Assembly: GCA_001557505.1 (NCBI GenBank)
Contig: LSAX01000010.1
Coordinates: 1,860,001 to 1,924,000 of the forward strand
Source of the DNA: Reticulascus tulasneorum
Taxonomy: Eukaryota > Ascomycota > Sordariomycetes > Glomerellales > Reticulascaceae
Reading direction: 5' to 3'
DNA length: 64,000 nt
In this document: positions 22,425 to 34,010 of the stretch, piece by piece
How the letters are laid out: each line of letters begins with the position of its first letter
How positions within the stretch are numbered: position 1 is the first letter of the stretch
Position numbers and translations under genes: made by a program
Notes under the pieces: model-generated
What the model was told of the DNA's origin: nothing
Databases searched by the model: none
The model's input: only the letters and a program-made list of their open reading frames with translations

Positions 22425-23494
22425 CGTGCGTATTTAGATAGTGTGAGTTCCGAAGGCGAATCTCTGAGCTGGGGGGAAACCAGCAACCTCCTGGGTGAAG
22501 GCGAGGAGGGCTGGGGGTTTAATATAAACGACGGACTTGTGTCATTAAGAACCATTGGGATCCGAAAAGGGAGACACGGGAAAAGCAAGACCAAGTCCCC
22601 CGAATCAATTACATGCAAGCTGGGCACACCGCGAAAGCCGACTGACGAACGAAAACGACTGGATGTGGGAGGGTATTCGGGTCGCGAAATGGGTTGAGTG
22701 GGGTGGTGATTCGTAACCTCCCAAGGTCGGGGTGGCGGAGAGGCGTCAAGAGGTGTGAGTGTGAGTCTTGGTGGATGAGTCGGCAAGCGCAGAGTCTCAC
22801 GGAGGGCGAAATTTGGTAGAAATGAAAAAAAAAAACCCCCAGGTGAGAATCCGTTGATCCCGGAGGTTTTATTCGAGGGCAGAGGCCAGCAATAACCCAT
22901 TTCAATCACTTTTGGGGAGGAGCAGAAGCAATGAAACAGCACTGGCAACTTGGGACCGAGTATGGTTTGCAAGGGAACCCGGTGACAGGAATAGCAAGAT
23001 GAAGGACACAGGCATGGAACTGACACTGCCAAGAGCCACATCTTCGCAGGATATCCGACAGATGGGCGAACGCCAAGACTGGAGAACCCGCCGCCGACAC
23101 ACACGGTTGCAGGATGGTGTTTGCGTCATGCTGAGCCCATGGTAGGTAGGTAATTACTTAGTATGTGTGGGCGGCGGCGGCGGCTGCTCGACTCGTTGGA
23201 GAGCAACCAAAAGGAATTGGTAGCTAAGGAAGCCCAGTCGGCTGTTCGGGATTCGAGATGCTACTTACTGTACCTGAACGTTGGGGGGCAACTGGGGGTT
23301 CGCAGGGCCCCGGGAGGATCGTCGCCCTGCTCGTTGCAAGGACTGTTCTTTTTTTGGGTCCAAAAAGGAGCGTGTGTGACAGTTTGAGGTACATTACGCG
23401 TGGCCCAAGGCCAGGTCATAGGGGGGGCTTCCAAAAGTGATCTCCGGGAGACTACCGGCGATGAGACCCTGCGTTAGCGACCGATCTGGTGGGA

Positions 23495-23524
23495 GGGGAG
23501 GGGAGGAGGAGGAGGAGGAGGAGG
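23495..23524. repeat. (GGA)n low-complexity run
   Basis: GAGGGGAGG-type and GAG/GGA trinucleotide units in tandem in non-coding DNA. Confidence 0.7.
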
Positions 23525-24946
23525 GCATGATGTGTTGACTGGGATCAGGATGTTGAAACACCCAAAGCGTGAGAGCCGGAGCGTCACCAAGCCCCCGGCC
23601 CAGACACGGAATGCAGAACATCAGACAGGTCTGCAACCCACTACGTTTATTGGCGAGTTTGCACCCATTTCTGGACAGCGTAATTGCTGCGAGGCCAAAA
23701 CTACAGAATGACCTCTCCTCTCGGTCTCGGTTTCGCCCCTCTTCAATATCTGTATCCCCTCACTCACTGCCTCCCTCCGGCCCCAGTCGGTGTTCATTTA
23801 GTTCAGCAGAGACAAACGCGGGATTCGGCCAGCTCGAGGAGTGGCTCTGCTTCCCGCTTTCCCTTCCCTCCCGTCGTCACTCATGGCCTGGGCTTATTAG
23901 TTCAGTGCAGGGAGGCGCGCGCGCTGACAGATTGCGAGAGGAATAATTAAGTGAGACCCCCGCGGCCGCTCGTATGCCCCCAACCATGTCTTCTCTTGGT
24001 GATGGATGAGATGAGTGCCGCTGCTAATTGCGGAAAGCCACTTTCGTATGCTCTTGGGGCTTGCCGAAATACCGGGATTGTGGAGGGGGGACGACCCGAA
24101 GCTAGTTTGTTGTAGAGCGACAGCCAACGCAACGGGGCCCCGGCATTTCAAGACCGAACGCTGACGACTCCAAAGTGGCTTTTTTGGATCATGGGCGGAT
24201 AGACTGATCCGCATGCAATATCATGGGCATTTCGTGGATGACGGAAGGGCATTGCTCTAGGGAGAGCCCTTCTAACTTACTGGTCTTCTCCGGATCAACG
24301 GAACCAACATGAGGTGCGCGTCTCCCGGCGAAACGAACCTACATAATGGAAACTCGGAACAAAAAATATCAAAGAAGAAAGAGGAATGGGCTTCCAAGGT
24401 CAAACCAGGTCGTTTCTCTCCAGCACATCACGGAAAATCCATGCATAGTGATCGCTGCGGCACACAAACACAAACACACACACGCATGCACACACACCCG
24501 AAGAAAACCGCCTCTTCTTGCCTGTCCGTGCAATGTTTCAAAGTTATTTGGCACACCCACACCCACCCACGCGTCTTAGTCTAGGTCATCAAGAGCTACA
24601 GGCCGTCCGTACTGTAGTCCGTACCTTGGGTAGGTTTATGTGTGGCCGGGTTATCTCAGTTTCCGCATGCCGCCGGGGACCTTCTGAAGAGCCACCCGGC
24701 AAACCGAATCAAGGGAATTTTGATTATTCTTCTACGTACCTTACTTGTAATCACGGTAGGCGAGTCACTGGTCGTCTTTTCCTGACTCAGTCCCTTTTGG
24801 AGCGGGAAGTTGCCGCGCCTTGGGTCGCCAGGTTTGGTTACGCAAAGGTAGCGCCATAGGTGGTGCATAGGCCGCTATCTACTCAATGCGTCCCGATCAA
24901 AACCGAAAGGAACAGAAGAGAGAACTCATCCTCAGATTGTAACCTT

Positions 24947-24965
24947 CCCCCCCCCCCCCCCCCCC
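24947..24965. repeat. Poly-C tract (19 C)
   Basis: A homopolymer run of 19 C, about 700 nt upstream of the NMN adenylyltransferase start. Confidence 0.85.
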
Positions 24966-25669
24966 TTTTATATACACAGGTGGAGGACCAATCCTGGCTG
25001 AGATGCTCTCAAAACTGGCTGCCTTCGCGTTCGCGTTCACAGAGATACAAAGATATGCAGCCTCCAAGGCGAGCAGCCAGAGAGAATAACGATTCCTCCG
25101 TAACTTACAGTACATATGCGCCACGCTGTTTTATTCCCTTTGGGGGTTGCAACAGCCAGCCAACCAAGGGCAATTGCACCCTATCGACAGCTCTCCTCCC
25201 CCTAACTTGTCGTACTAAGACCACATGCAGAGCAGAGGAGACGAAAGGCCGACCGGGGCCACTGCAAGCCCACTTTTGCGTCATCCGGTTTGGATTTACC
25301 TAGGTTAGCACCTAGCGTACGGTCCAGGTACATTCGTTAAGTAATCGTTAACGATCCCCCCCCCCCATCCTCAAGGAACAAAGGCGCAATCCACCCCCCA
25401 TCATGGAAGGGGAGAAGAGGAGAGGGAGAAAAAAAAACCCTGTCGGCCTGGGAATAGCAGTCATGTGACCATTATCCTACTGCGGCTTTTATCTACCCCT
25501 CCCCCGCGTGTCTAGGCAACCTACTTCGACAGTCACAAAACTCCTACCGAATCGCTCGCAGGTTGTCCTCCCCTCCCCAGCGAGATCCGCGGCGCACGAC
25601 TACCCCCCCCCTCGGCCCACCGCGAGACTTACTCCCCCCTTCCCCCCCGACTTCATCCACCATAAAGCG

Positions 25670-26518
25670 ATGATCCCTCTGACGCCGAATGGAACGAGTG
25701 TTCCCGAACAACTTCCAGGCGCAAACATAACATCTCCTACTACTACTACTGCCACTACTCAAGATGAGCCGATTACGGTGCCGTACACGTTTCCGCGCAA
25801 CAAGCTGAAGCGGCGCATGACTCACGCAAACAAGATTCCTCTTGTTCTCGTGGCTTGCGGTAGCTTCTCGCCCATAACCGTCCTGCACATACAAATGTTT
25901 GAGCTGTCGGTACGCTATGCAGAGAGCGCCGGTTTCGAAGTCGTCGGCTGCTACCTTAGCCCAGTCAGCAGTGCCTACCAAAAAAAGGGCCTCGCCCCTG
26001 TCCACCATCGTCTGAAGATGTGCGCCCTGGCCGCCGAGAACACCGATATCATGGTGGACTCGTGGGAGGCCCTGCGCTGCAACGAGGCCGGCGAGCCCGT
26101 CTACACGCGGACGGCTGACGTTCTCCGCTATATCGACCATGAGATCAATAAGGAGCTGGGAGGCATCCAGGCCCCGGACGGCGCCCCCAGGAACGCGCGC
26201 ATCGTCCTGCTCATCGGCGCCGACGTGGCCATGACCATGGGGGACCCCAACGTCTGGGCGCCCTCCGATCTCGACCAGATCCTGGGCCACTACGGCGCCT
26301 TCATAGTCGAGCGGCCTGCCCAGACCAACATCGAACAGGTCCTAGAGTCCCTAAACAAGTATGATAAGATATGGGTAGTCCCGTTGTTCGACAACGACAT
26401 AAGCTCGACCAAGGTCCGGGAGCAATTGCGAAATGGGGAAACCGTATTAGACGTTCCTTCTTCGGTCATGAGGTACATAAAGCTACACGACGTGTACGAG
26501 GGAGCGAGCGCCTTATGA
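25670..26518 (+). CDS. nma1: Nicotinamide/nicotinate mononucleotide adenylyltransferase
   Basis: Single exon, 282 residues. It joins NMN or NaMN to AMP from ATP to make NAD or deamido-NAD, the common last step of both NAD routes. The nucleotidyltransferase signature GSFSPITVLHIQMF (about 64-77) contains the ATP-binding G-x-F-x-P-x-T-x-x-H. The C-terminal ISSTKVREQL (about 244-253) is the second signature. In between are LSPVSSAYQKKGLAP and the LIGADVAMTMGDPNVW strand, also typical. The frame stays open upstream to about 25508 but contains no ATG before 25670, so that extension is not used. The first 45 residues are Thr/Pro-rich and poorly conserved; the catalytic fold starts near residue 55. 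Confidence 0.93.
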   Translation: MIPLTPNGTSVPEQLPGANITSPTTTTATTQDEPITVPYTFPRNKLKRRMTHANKIPLVLVACGSFSPITVLHIQMFELSVRYAESAGFEVVGCYLSPVSSAYQKKGLAPVHHRLKMCALAAENTDIMVDSWEALRCNEAGEPVYTRTADVLRYIDHEINKELGGIQAPDGAPRNARIVLLIGADVAMTMGDPNVWAPSDLDQILGHYGAFIVERPAQTNIEQVLESLNKYDKIWVVPLFDNDISSTKVREQLRNGETVLDVPSSVMRYIKLHDVYEGASAL

Positions 26519-27545
26519 GGACAGGGCGAGAAAGAGGGGGATACGTGTACGGGGCTCGACCCCCCCCTCGGCGCGGCTTGTCCGTTGTATCTTATAAAGG
26601 AAAGATGGCGTTTTCTTTTGCGTCAACATAATGTAGATGAGAAAACCCCCGGTAATTTAGCCCGCGGCCGGCGAAGGGAAAGACATCCCTAGTTAGTAGA
26701 GGCCGGAGAGGAGGTGGGCGCAAATAGAGCATACCCGTTCGCAACCTTACCACGAGTGAAGAGAATCTCCCTACAACATGGCGAGAGCGTGCTGGAGGAA
26801 ATACATTTGTTCAGATGCTCCCGAGAGGTTCGCCCAGCTCACTTGCGCGTAGGTTGGGACTACGCACCCGTGTCCCACCAACGACATGCACGCCCAGGCA
26901 CTCGATGCGGCCAGGGTTCTATCCACCGCCCAGATTCAGAAAACTCAAAAAGCATGCGCAATGACTACATGCAGAACGTGGCGACGACCTGCATGAAGCA
27001 ACCAATCTTCCCCAAGGGCGAGCCCAGCCCTACAGGCACAGACACAGGCACAGGCGAAACCGGGTCGGGGCACGGCCTCCGACACCGCAAAAGCAAATCC
27101 TCAAAAAGCCTAAAGTTTTTATCTCGGATTATCCCAGCTTCCGCATGCTACGTACGGGCTTCAGTCAAGCCACACACGAACCAATCAAGACGTCCGATAT
27201 TCTTCTGCCTGAAAATGATTCGTATGCTTTTTTCAAGTGACACAGCTTGGCCCCAAGTCAGCCACGTGAGGGCTGGTAGAGTACTCCCGACGATGGAACA
27301 GCGAGAGAGCGCAGAAAAGTACCAAAAGATATGTAGCTGCTACCATTCCGTGACATGTCCCCCCCTCCAAGAGGCCTCGTAGTAGAGGGAGGGAGAGATG
27401 GTTTACCCGAGCCATTGCGTGCGTGCCTGGCAAGCCCCCGTTGACCTAAATACGTAGCTGAGGCTCACCTTTCCGGGCCTCTACAACTACATTGCAAAAC
27501 CTCAGTGACCGTTTTCGCAGTGTTACAGAAACCCTTGCTGTCAAT
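26519..27545. other. Intergenic, NMNAT to VMA11
   Basis: About 1 kb. One open stretch of 222 codons (26714-27382, plus) starts at a non-ATG codon and has a Gly/Thr repeat patch; I regard it as fortuitous. The last 150 bp are the VMA11 promoter. Confidence 0.45.
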
Positions 27546-28250
27546 ATGGACTCTATCGTCAATTTGGATCGTTGGTAAGGCCGGACCCGTTCGCGATGAG
27601 TTTCCAAGCCCGCTGACTTACACCCCTCCTCACTACTAGCCCCGTCTATGCCGTGAGTTTGCCTGTCCTCAAGCCCGAAGCTCTCCTCGAGCCCGATTCC
27701 CTAACTCCTCCCCTCCCAGTCCTTCTTCGGAGCCATGGGCTGCGCGTGCGCCATCGTCTTCACCGTCATTGGCGCCTCCTACGGCACGGCCAAATCCGCC
27801 GGCGCCATCTTCTCCTCGGGCGTCATCCGTCCGGACCGCCTGATGCAAAACACCCTTTGCTCCATCATGGCCCAGATCCTGTCCATCTACGGGCTGGTCG
27901 CCAGCGTCATCATCTCCGGCGAGCTGAACGAGAAGATGGCGCTCCACACCGGCTTCCTCCAGTTCGGCGCCGGGCTGAGTGTCGGGCTCAGCGGCCTTGC
28001 GGCGGGATTCGCGATTGGTGTTGTTGGCGACGCGGGAGGTGAGTTGAAAAAAAACACATTGAACCTGATGATGCCATCTTATAAGTGCTGATGTTGGAAT
28101 GCAGTGAGAGCCAGCACCCAGCAGCCGCGTCTTTATGTCGGAATGGTTTTGATCCTCATTTTCGCAGAGGTGTTGGGCCTGTATGGTGTCATTGTTGCTA
28201 TCTTGATGCTGACAAGGTCGAAAATTGGCGTGACGGAGTGCCCATACTGA
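27546..28250 (+). CDS. vma11: V-ATPase proteolipid subunit c' (Vma11)
   Basis: Four exons: 27546-27574, 27640-27652, 27720-28038 and 28105-28250; 168 residues. This Vo-sector proteolipid forms part of the rotating c-ring that pumps protons into the vacuole. Exon 2 is a 13-nt microexon (CCCCGTCTATGCC) between a TAG acceptor and a GTGAGT donor. It restores the invariant CPVYAxFFG start of fungal c/c' subunits. Four hydrophobic helices follow, with the proton-carrying Glu142 in the last ([13 protein letters not shown]). [19 protein letters not shown] spans the exon 3/4 junction. The [21 protein letters not shown] segment and the C-terminal extension past the last helix favour c' over c. The first exon is only 29 nt. 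Confidence 0.92.
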
Positions 28251-28513
28251 GCAGCATCTGCTCGGAATGCCCACGGCGGCTATTAGGTGAACGGCATGGG
28301 ATACAGGCATGGTGAGGATCAGTCGTATCAAAGCATTCCACTTCTCGTTGACCAGTCTCAACAAGTGTCTTGCATATGGCCGGAGTCTGCAATTATTGCA
28401 TTAATTCATGTTTCCGATTCGATAGTACTACAGAGCCGGGTATCGCGGTCCGCTCGTGTCTCCCCAGGGACCATATGTACAAAAAATAGATGACCCTATC
28501 CGGTTCACGACTC

Positions 28514-31513
28514 CTACAATGCCCACTCATTGAGATTGTCGTGCTCAGTGATGAATGGCTCATTGACCCTCTTGATGGCAAAATCGCTGCAGAGGATGCT
28601 AGATGATGCTGTTAGCAGGCATTTCATCAACCTTTCAGGCAATTTTACTCACCATGAAGACGCTACCAAAGAATCCAGTTCGGCAATCATGGCCTCCCTC
28701 TTTGAACCACTCACCAACCCTTTGCTAATCTGTACCTGCAACTCCTTGATCCTCATACTTGTGCCCATGCCCGCTTGCTCCAATACTTTCCTACCGAGAC
28801 AATCGGAATGGAAGGAGTGCTGGCAGGGAAACACGAAGAACTGCCTGCTAAGCAACGGCAGCCCACAAACATAGCACTTCTCACCCGGCTCCACGATGGC
28901 GTATCGATGATCTAGTGCAGCGATATCAATCTTGATGTTTGTGGCGGTCTGCGATGATTCGTCCATCTCCTTCTTCAAGCCGTCAATGTTCCGGCCATAG
29001 TCCTCCAGAGCCGCGCATATCTCCTCCTTGAAGTCATCTATGACCACGAAGTCGGGGAAGAACGGAATAAGGTCCTCAATTTTGAGGAGCTCGCACCTCT
29101 TGAGGAAGTCGATGGCCGTTTTGATCCCGTTGGATTGCGATATGACTTTCCGAGCAACGGCTAGCCAAAGTTTCTTACGCAAGAGGGGGTTCGACATCGG
29201 GCGGTTGGCAATCATCGACGCCAGCTCGATTTCGTTGTGAGAAAGGGCCAGGTCAACAGCTTGCAGATACTGGCCCATGTTGGTGTAGATATGCACACAA
29301 GACAGAGTCCTGTGATGCTGTATACACAATCGAAGCGCAAAGTCGGGATCGAAACGTGGCTCGTCGCCTTGCGATTCAAGGTATGCCAGAAGCCCTGCCT
29401 CATCTTTGGAGGAGTGAGAGGCGTATATGGAGACCAAGGTATTGTGAACGGCCGAGTCCCTGGAGTTGAGCTGATTGACGACGTACTGAAGATACCGGAT
29501 GGCCTGGTTCTGCAAAAGTGACCCCGTGAAGTTACGATTGTACTCTAGCAATGCAGGAATGAGATTTCGAGGCTTCAAATCTGCATGTCGCATCAAGATT
29601 TCGACAGTGTCCGTAGCGACATGGGTCATGAGGACAGTGCTGTACCGATAAAACACCTCCGGATCAGTCTGCTTCTTAAGTACATTCAGGACATCCGTCC
29701 ATCTCTCACGCCGAACCCAGTATGAGAGGACATAATTGTAGTCGTTGACGGCGTTGGCGAAGAAAAGCAACTCTTCTTCCCGTCCGTGGCTGCTGATAAC
29801 GTCGTAAACCGTCCGCCGATCTAGATCGTATTTGTATCGATTCACAAAATCCTGGAACTCGGCCTTGACTGATTGTAGCAGCTCTTTAGACTGTGCTGGG
29901 TTCAGATTCTCGGCCAGCTCAGCCTGTGTGATGATCGTGTCATCCAACGAGTTGAGCTTCGCCATGAATATCTCGACCAGCCAACTAGCAATCATGATCC
30001 TCTGCATGATCGAGGCTTTCTTCAACAGAGACAGCTTTGCTATAAGGTACTTACGCAGGGCATCTGGCTGCGCGTTGTCGATGAATGTGAGAGCCACTTC
30101 CTCGAAAGGCTTGTTACTTCTTCCGTAGACTGAGGCAGCTTCCAAGAATTGTCCCTTGCCGATCAGAAAGTCACCATACGAAGTAGCAACCGTCTCTTTC
30201 TGAGTCTGGGTCTTGGCAAATTGCAAGGCAGAATCGAACTGTTGCATCTTCAACATGATCTGCCATATGTTTCGGTCCTCATCTCTGACCACAATCTCGA
30301 AGATTTCCTGGGTCGTGAAGAGCCAGAATGTGTTCTTTTGAAGATCAACAGCCAGTCCGATCGCTTTCTGGCCTGGATCGAGCACGATCTGATCGTACAC
30401 AATTGCTCCGGTCAGGCGATTTGTGGCAACCACACGACCAGCGACCAGATGCACTATGTGCCATTGAGTCAGCAAAATGCCGTCGATGTAGTCCGGCGAA
30501 GTTTTCCTCCGCCCAGAGCTGTCTGAGGAGACGAGCTGTGACCTAGGCAACAGCTTTGACTCTGAGAAAATCTTGGCGCCTAGATCAGTGGCTATCTGCT
30601 TGGTTAGGAGCTTCCCGTGGAAGACTCCCTGTGACGATAACCAAGCATAAGCTCTCTCAAGTGTGTTGTCTTCGTATGGGGTGGTCTCTGGAGGATCTGG
30701 TGACACGACCAGCGCAGATGGTGCTGCGGGAGACGACCGAGAGAGCTCATGGATTGTGGGCTGTTCCGAGTCGAAGAGCCTCGTATAGACGGAACCACCG
30801 CTGTCATGACCATGGCCGATCTTCCCGACCAAGTGAAATAATCGACTTTGTGTGCTAATCAGTACTCGGCGCGAGTCTGGCTTGCCCTGCAAATTGTCTG
30901 CCCAGAGACCCGTGATCGGCCCATCGGGAAGCTTGTGCAGGTTCTTCAGCTTGATATCCTTCTTGTAGAACTCGGACGTCGTTTCTATGAACGCCTCGTA
31001 AATGTTTCCATCCGAGGCTCCAAGCAGTATCTCTCTAGTCGAAGCAGTCGGCGAAGACGGGTTCCACGCCACGCTCTCAATCGAGACGCCGCGAAGCCGG
31101 GCGATTGGTCGGGGGTTCTTATGCTGCGAATGCAGGTAGTAGTTTTCGCCGAGCGCCGTGCAGACCAGAAGATGGGAGGCGGTGGGATCGAGAAACATGC
31201 GGCGGATGACGCCAACCTCGGACACCCTCTTGGGGAGGTCGATGTCTGAATCGCACCTCGTCAGCTCACTCGGGCCATCACATTACGAGGCAAGGGACGT
31301 ACCATCTATGTCTTCGGGCTTGTTGAGGTCTATTCGCAAGATGCGACCGTTGGAGAGCGCAAGGACAAGCACATTGTTGGCGGTTTGGGCGGCGACGAAG
31401 TCGGCGGCAATCGAGAACTGCAGCTGGACTCTTTCGACAAGAAACATGGGCAATGCGCCATCGTCCAGGTCCAATGCACCGTTGGAGGCTACGAAGCCGT
31501 CGGTGAACGCCAT
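28514..31513 (-). CDS. vps18: Vacuolar sorting protein Vps18/Pep3
   Basis: Three exons: 31303-31513, 28653-31245 and 28514-28598; about 962 residues. It is a core subunit of the HOPS and CORVET tethering complexes at endosome and vacuole. The N-terminal half is the Pep3/Vps18 beta-propeller (from MAFTDGFVASNGALDLDDGA); the middle is an alpha-solenoid with clathrin-repeat character. The C-terminus is a RING-H2 finger: CYVCGLPLL, then FPCQHSFHSDCL, and a last CILC pair. That last Cys pair comes from the short third exon, reached by a 54-nt intron (GTGAGT...ATCTAG). Stopping at the end of exon 2 would break the RING. Intron 1 is 57 nt with a GCTGAC branch. It is divergent in function from, and convergent in position with, VMA11, 263 nt away. 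Confidence 0.94.
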
Positions 31514-32211
31514 AATATCGGGTTACGCAGACATAATCGCTCGTTCGGTACCTGTCACGGATTGACGACGCCTGTCGTTCGTGGTTCAGGCAGCGAAGAG
31601 ATGGGTGCAAGGTTGGTTATATGGTTGGTGGATGACGTTGGAGCTCACTAGCGAGGAGAGCTCTCGGTAGGTTAGGTACGTAGTAGTTCGGCTACCACAA
31701 CCACAGCCTCAGCCTTGCAAGCCCCCATCTTATAACAACGGCCAAAAAATGCATTCTTAGGCACATAGAAACTACACAAGAAATAATGGTAAAAAGAGGA
31801 AGAATCAGATGTAATTGAGGTACCGCAAAGTTTAGGGCAATCATGGGATTATTGTCACATCCTGCTGCTGGTCTGTAGCGTCTGAATTTCACCATTTGGT
31901 TTACATCGCGCGAGTGTGGTCTTTATGTGCTGTCAATTCCGAAATTTGTCCTACCATACTCCTCCCAGTAGCAAGACTATGCGAATAGTACTTGAAATCC
32001 AACCCAATACATACGTTGCCGATATGATTATATAAATTTGATACATGACGCAGATCACGTTGCTGCTCCCGCTAATACAATGCTGTCCACCTACCTGACA
32101 CGCATCAAAATCTTACATCCGCCCATGTTGAGTGGCTGTGGGTATCATGCCCGTAGGCTTGGGCCTCGATAATCTCTTCCGCCCATTTCAATCGGATCCC
32201 CTGGAGCATGG
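31514..32211. other. Intergenic, VPS18 promoter and methyltransferase 3' flank
   Basis: About 700 bp, moderately AT-rich from about 31730 to 32110, as expected for a 3' untranslated region. No gene seen. Confidence 0.5.
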
Positions 32212-34010
32212 TCATATGACCACCGGTCTGGGTGACCCAGGGATGACTTCCTGAGCTGCCACGTTCCCGTCGTATGATATCGAAGGAGTTTCGCTGTCTG
32301 TCCTGTCCGCTCTCCTCACTCCTTCGGTATCAGAGGTAGCTTCCTCAGATAGAGGTTCTTGAGTTTCCGTCTTCTCGTTTTGTAATGTGGGGTAGTCTCT
32401 ATTGTCCACCAAGTCGACGCTCATCTTCGTATCCTCGGTATCCTCCATATCCCCCTCGCCAGATACGACTTCATCATACATATCTTCATGAGCACGTCTG
32501 TTTCCATTTTGAAATGTGGAATGATCCTCATTGCTCGTCAAGCCATTCGCCGCCTCTGAATTGTCCCCGCCCATTGTTGCTTCATCTCCAGCAGCCCCAT
32601 TCCCATCTTGTAGTTTCGCGTGATCCTCGCCATTCGTCTGGTCTTCTCTCATTTGCGCATCCTCATTGAAACTCTGCGCATTCCACTGTCCAGGAACTAA
32701 CGGCTTCTTTCCCACCAAGACTCGAGCCTTGATATTGAGGCCCTTCGACTTCACTGGATCTTTCGCGATCCGGGCCATTTCTTTCGCAACCTCGTAGCAC
32801 GACTCCTTCACCTTATCCGGATCCCATCCCATGTACTTGGTGAGTGGTCGCAGACACGCTGCTTCCAAGCCATCAATGCATGCGATGAGCCATAGCTTTC
32901 CTCCGGACGCGTCCACATTTATGGGTATTATATGCTCCGTTACCTTGATGTCGACAAAGCCGGCCTCGATCAAGAGTCTCGGGTTCAGATGCGCTATACC
33001 TCGGGGACGACCGGATTTTACTGCTGCGATAGCTAAATCCCTGGCAAGAATGTGCATGTCTGACTGCGGAGGGAATTCTGCAAGGAATTTCATGAAACCG
33101 GCTTGGTCATCGAAGTCGAGTAGTTCTAGCCAGCCACCTGGTTTCAGCACCTTAAACGCTTCTTTGTAGATGAACGACCAGTCGGTGAACGATCCCATCA
33201 TGTTTCGAAGGTGGACGAGATCAAATGAGTCGAGTTCCCGCTCCCACTCTAGCTCGGCATCGTCAACCTCGAAGAAGCAGTTGGCAGGAACAGAAGTAGG
33301 CGCTATGGCAGATATGTCTGTTCCGATCACCTCACAATTCGGCCAAGTGTCGGCCATTCCGATAGCCCATTCGCCAATGCCTGTGCCGAGATCTAATATC
33401 CGAGTTGGGTTCTGCAGTGGCGTCGTGCTAAGGTTATTTTCAAAGACATGGAGGTATACGCGATGGATGACGCTCATGCGATATTGCTCCCATTCATCGT
33501 TTGGCAAATGATAAGAGCCGCAGTAGCGGCGTCCGTGTTCGTAATGATAGTCCAATTCTCGTTCCATAAATGACCGAGTGGAGGACCTGATGCGCCCCGT
33601 TAGTTCATCCATCGCAACCATGTGCTTGGGCTACTCGAGACTTACATATCTGTGTCGTAAATCGGCAAAGCACTGAAATACGGAGTCTCAGTCCGATGGG
33701 ACTCTGCCACCCTCGGATATTGGCTAGCAGCATACACTGATTGTCCGTCAAGAGCGCCATGGCCGTCGTCCGAGCCTTCCGGCTCCAGCGCATCAATCAG
33801 ACTTTCGGAGCTCATGATACTCGTCATCTCTGTATGCGCGCCTTCACTGTCCTGCATATCACTCGATATGCCCCCGTCGCTTGTGTGTCCATCCTGCTCC
33901 ACCGACACAGTGTCATCGTTCGACACGCTCGACATGGTGCCTTGTTGGTTTGGCTGCTGTTGTCGCTGTGAGGTTCCTTTCCGCTTCTTCGAGCGCTTCT
34001 TGTTTGCCAT
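32212..34010 (-). CDS. LaeA-like SAM-dependent methyltransferase with acidic repeat tail
   Basis: Two exons, 33646-34010 and 32212-33586, with a 59-nt intron (GTAAGT, CTAAC branch, CATCAG), phase 2; about 579 residues. The N-terminus is a basic nuclear-signal-like run (KKRSKKRKG) and a Ser/Asp-rich region. ELDYHYEHGRRY is the characteristic entry to the LaeA/TAM-type methyltransferase domain. SAM motif I is ILDLGTGIGEWA (about 185-196); VIGTDISAI and EAFKVLKPGGWLELLD follow. Residues from about 440 onward form an acidic tail with a degenerate repeat of an N-x-x-D-H/Y-x-x-x-Q-N-G type. LaeA relatives regulate secondary metabolism and development from the nucleus; the methyl acceptor is not established. 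No secondary-metabolite cluster is nearby. Confidence 0.85.

Larger units (their letters stand above)
22425..25669. other. Divergent 3.2-kb intergenic region (protease / NMN adenylyltransferase)
   Basis: The shared upstream region of two divergent genes. The minus strand next to the protease is C/T-rich and leader-like, and it creates a long fortuitous open frame (22421-23104). Other contents are a GGA-rich run (about 23495-23524), CA-rich sequence (about 24464-24497) and a C-tract at 24947-24965. I see no gene, RNA or transposon. Confidence 0.45.

Noticed and set aside
22421..23104. 227-codon open frame on the minus strand directly upstream of the protease
   Set aside because: It is Pro/Ser-rich only because the DNA is pyrimidine-rich leader sequence. 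It runs into the 5' side of the protease gene and resembles nothing.
26714..27382. 222-codon open frame on the plus strand between NMNAT and VMA11
   Set aside because: It starts at a non-ATG codon, has mixed basic and cysteine-containing composition with no domain, and has no splice or promoter support.
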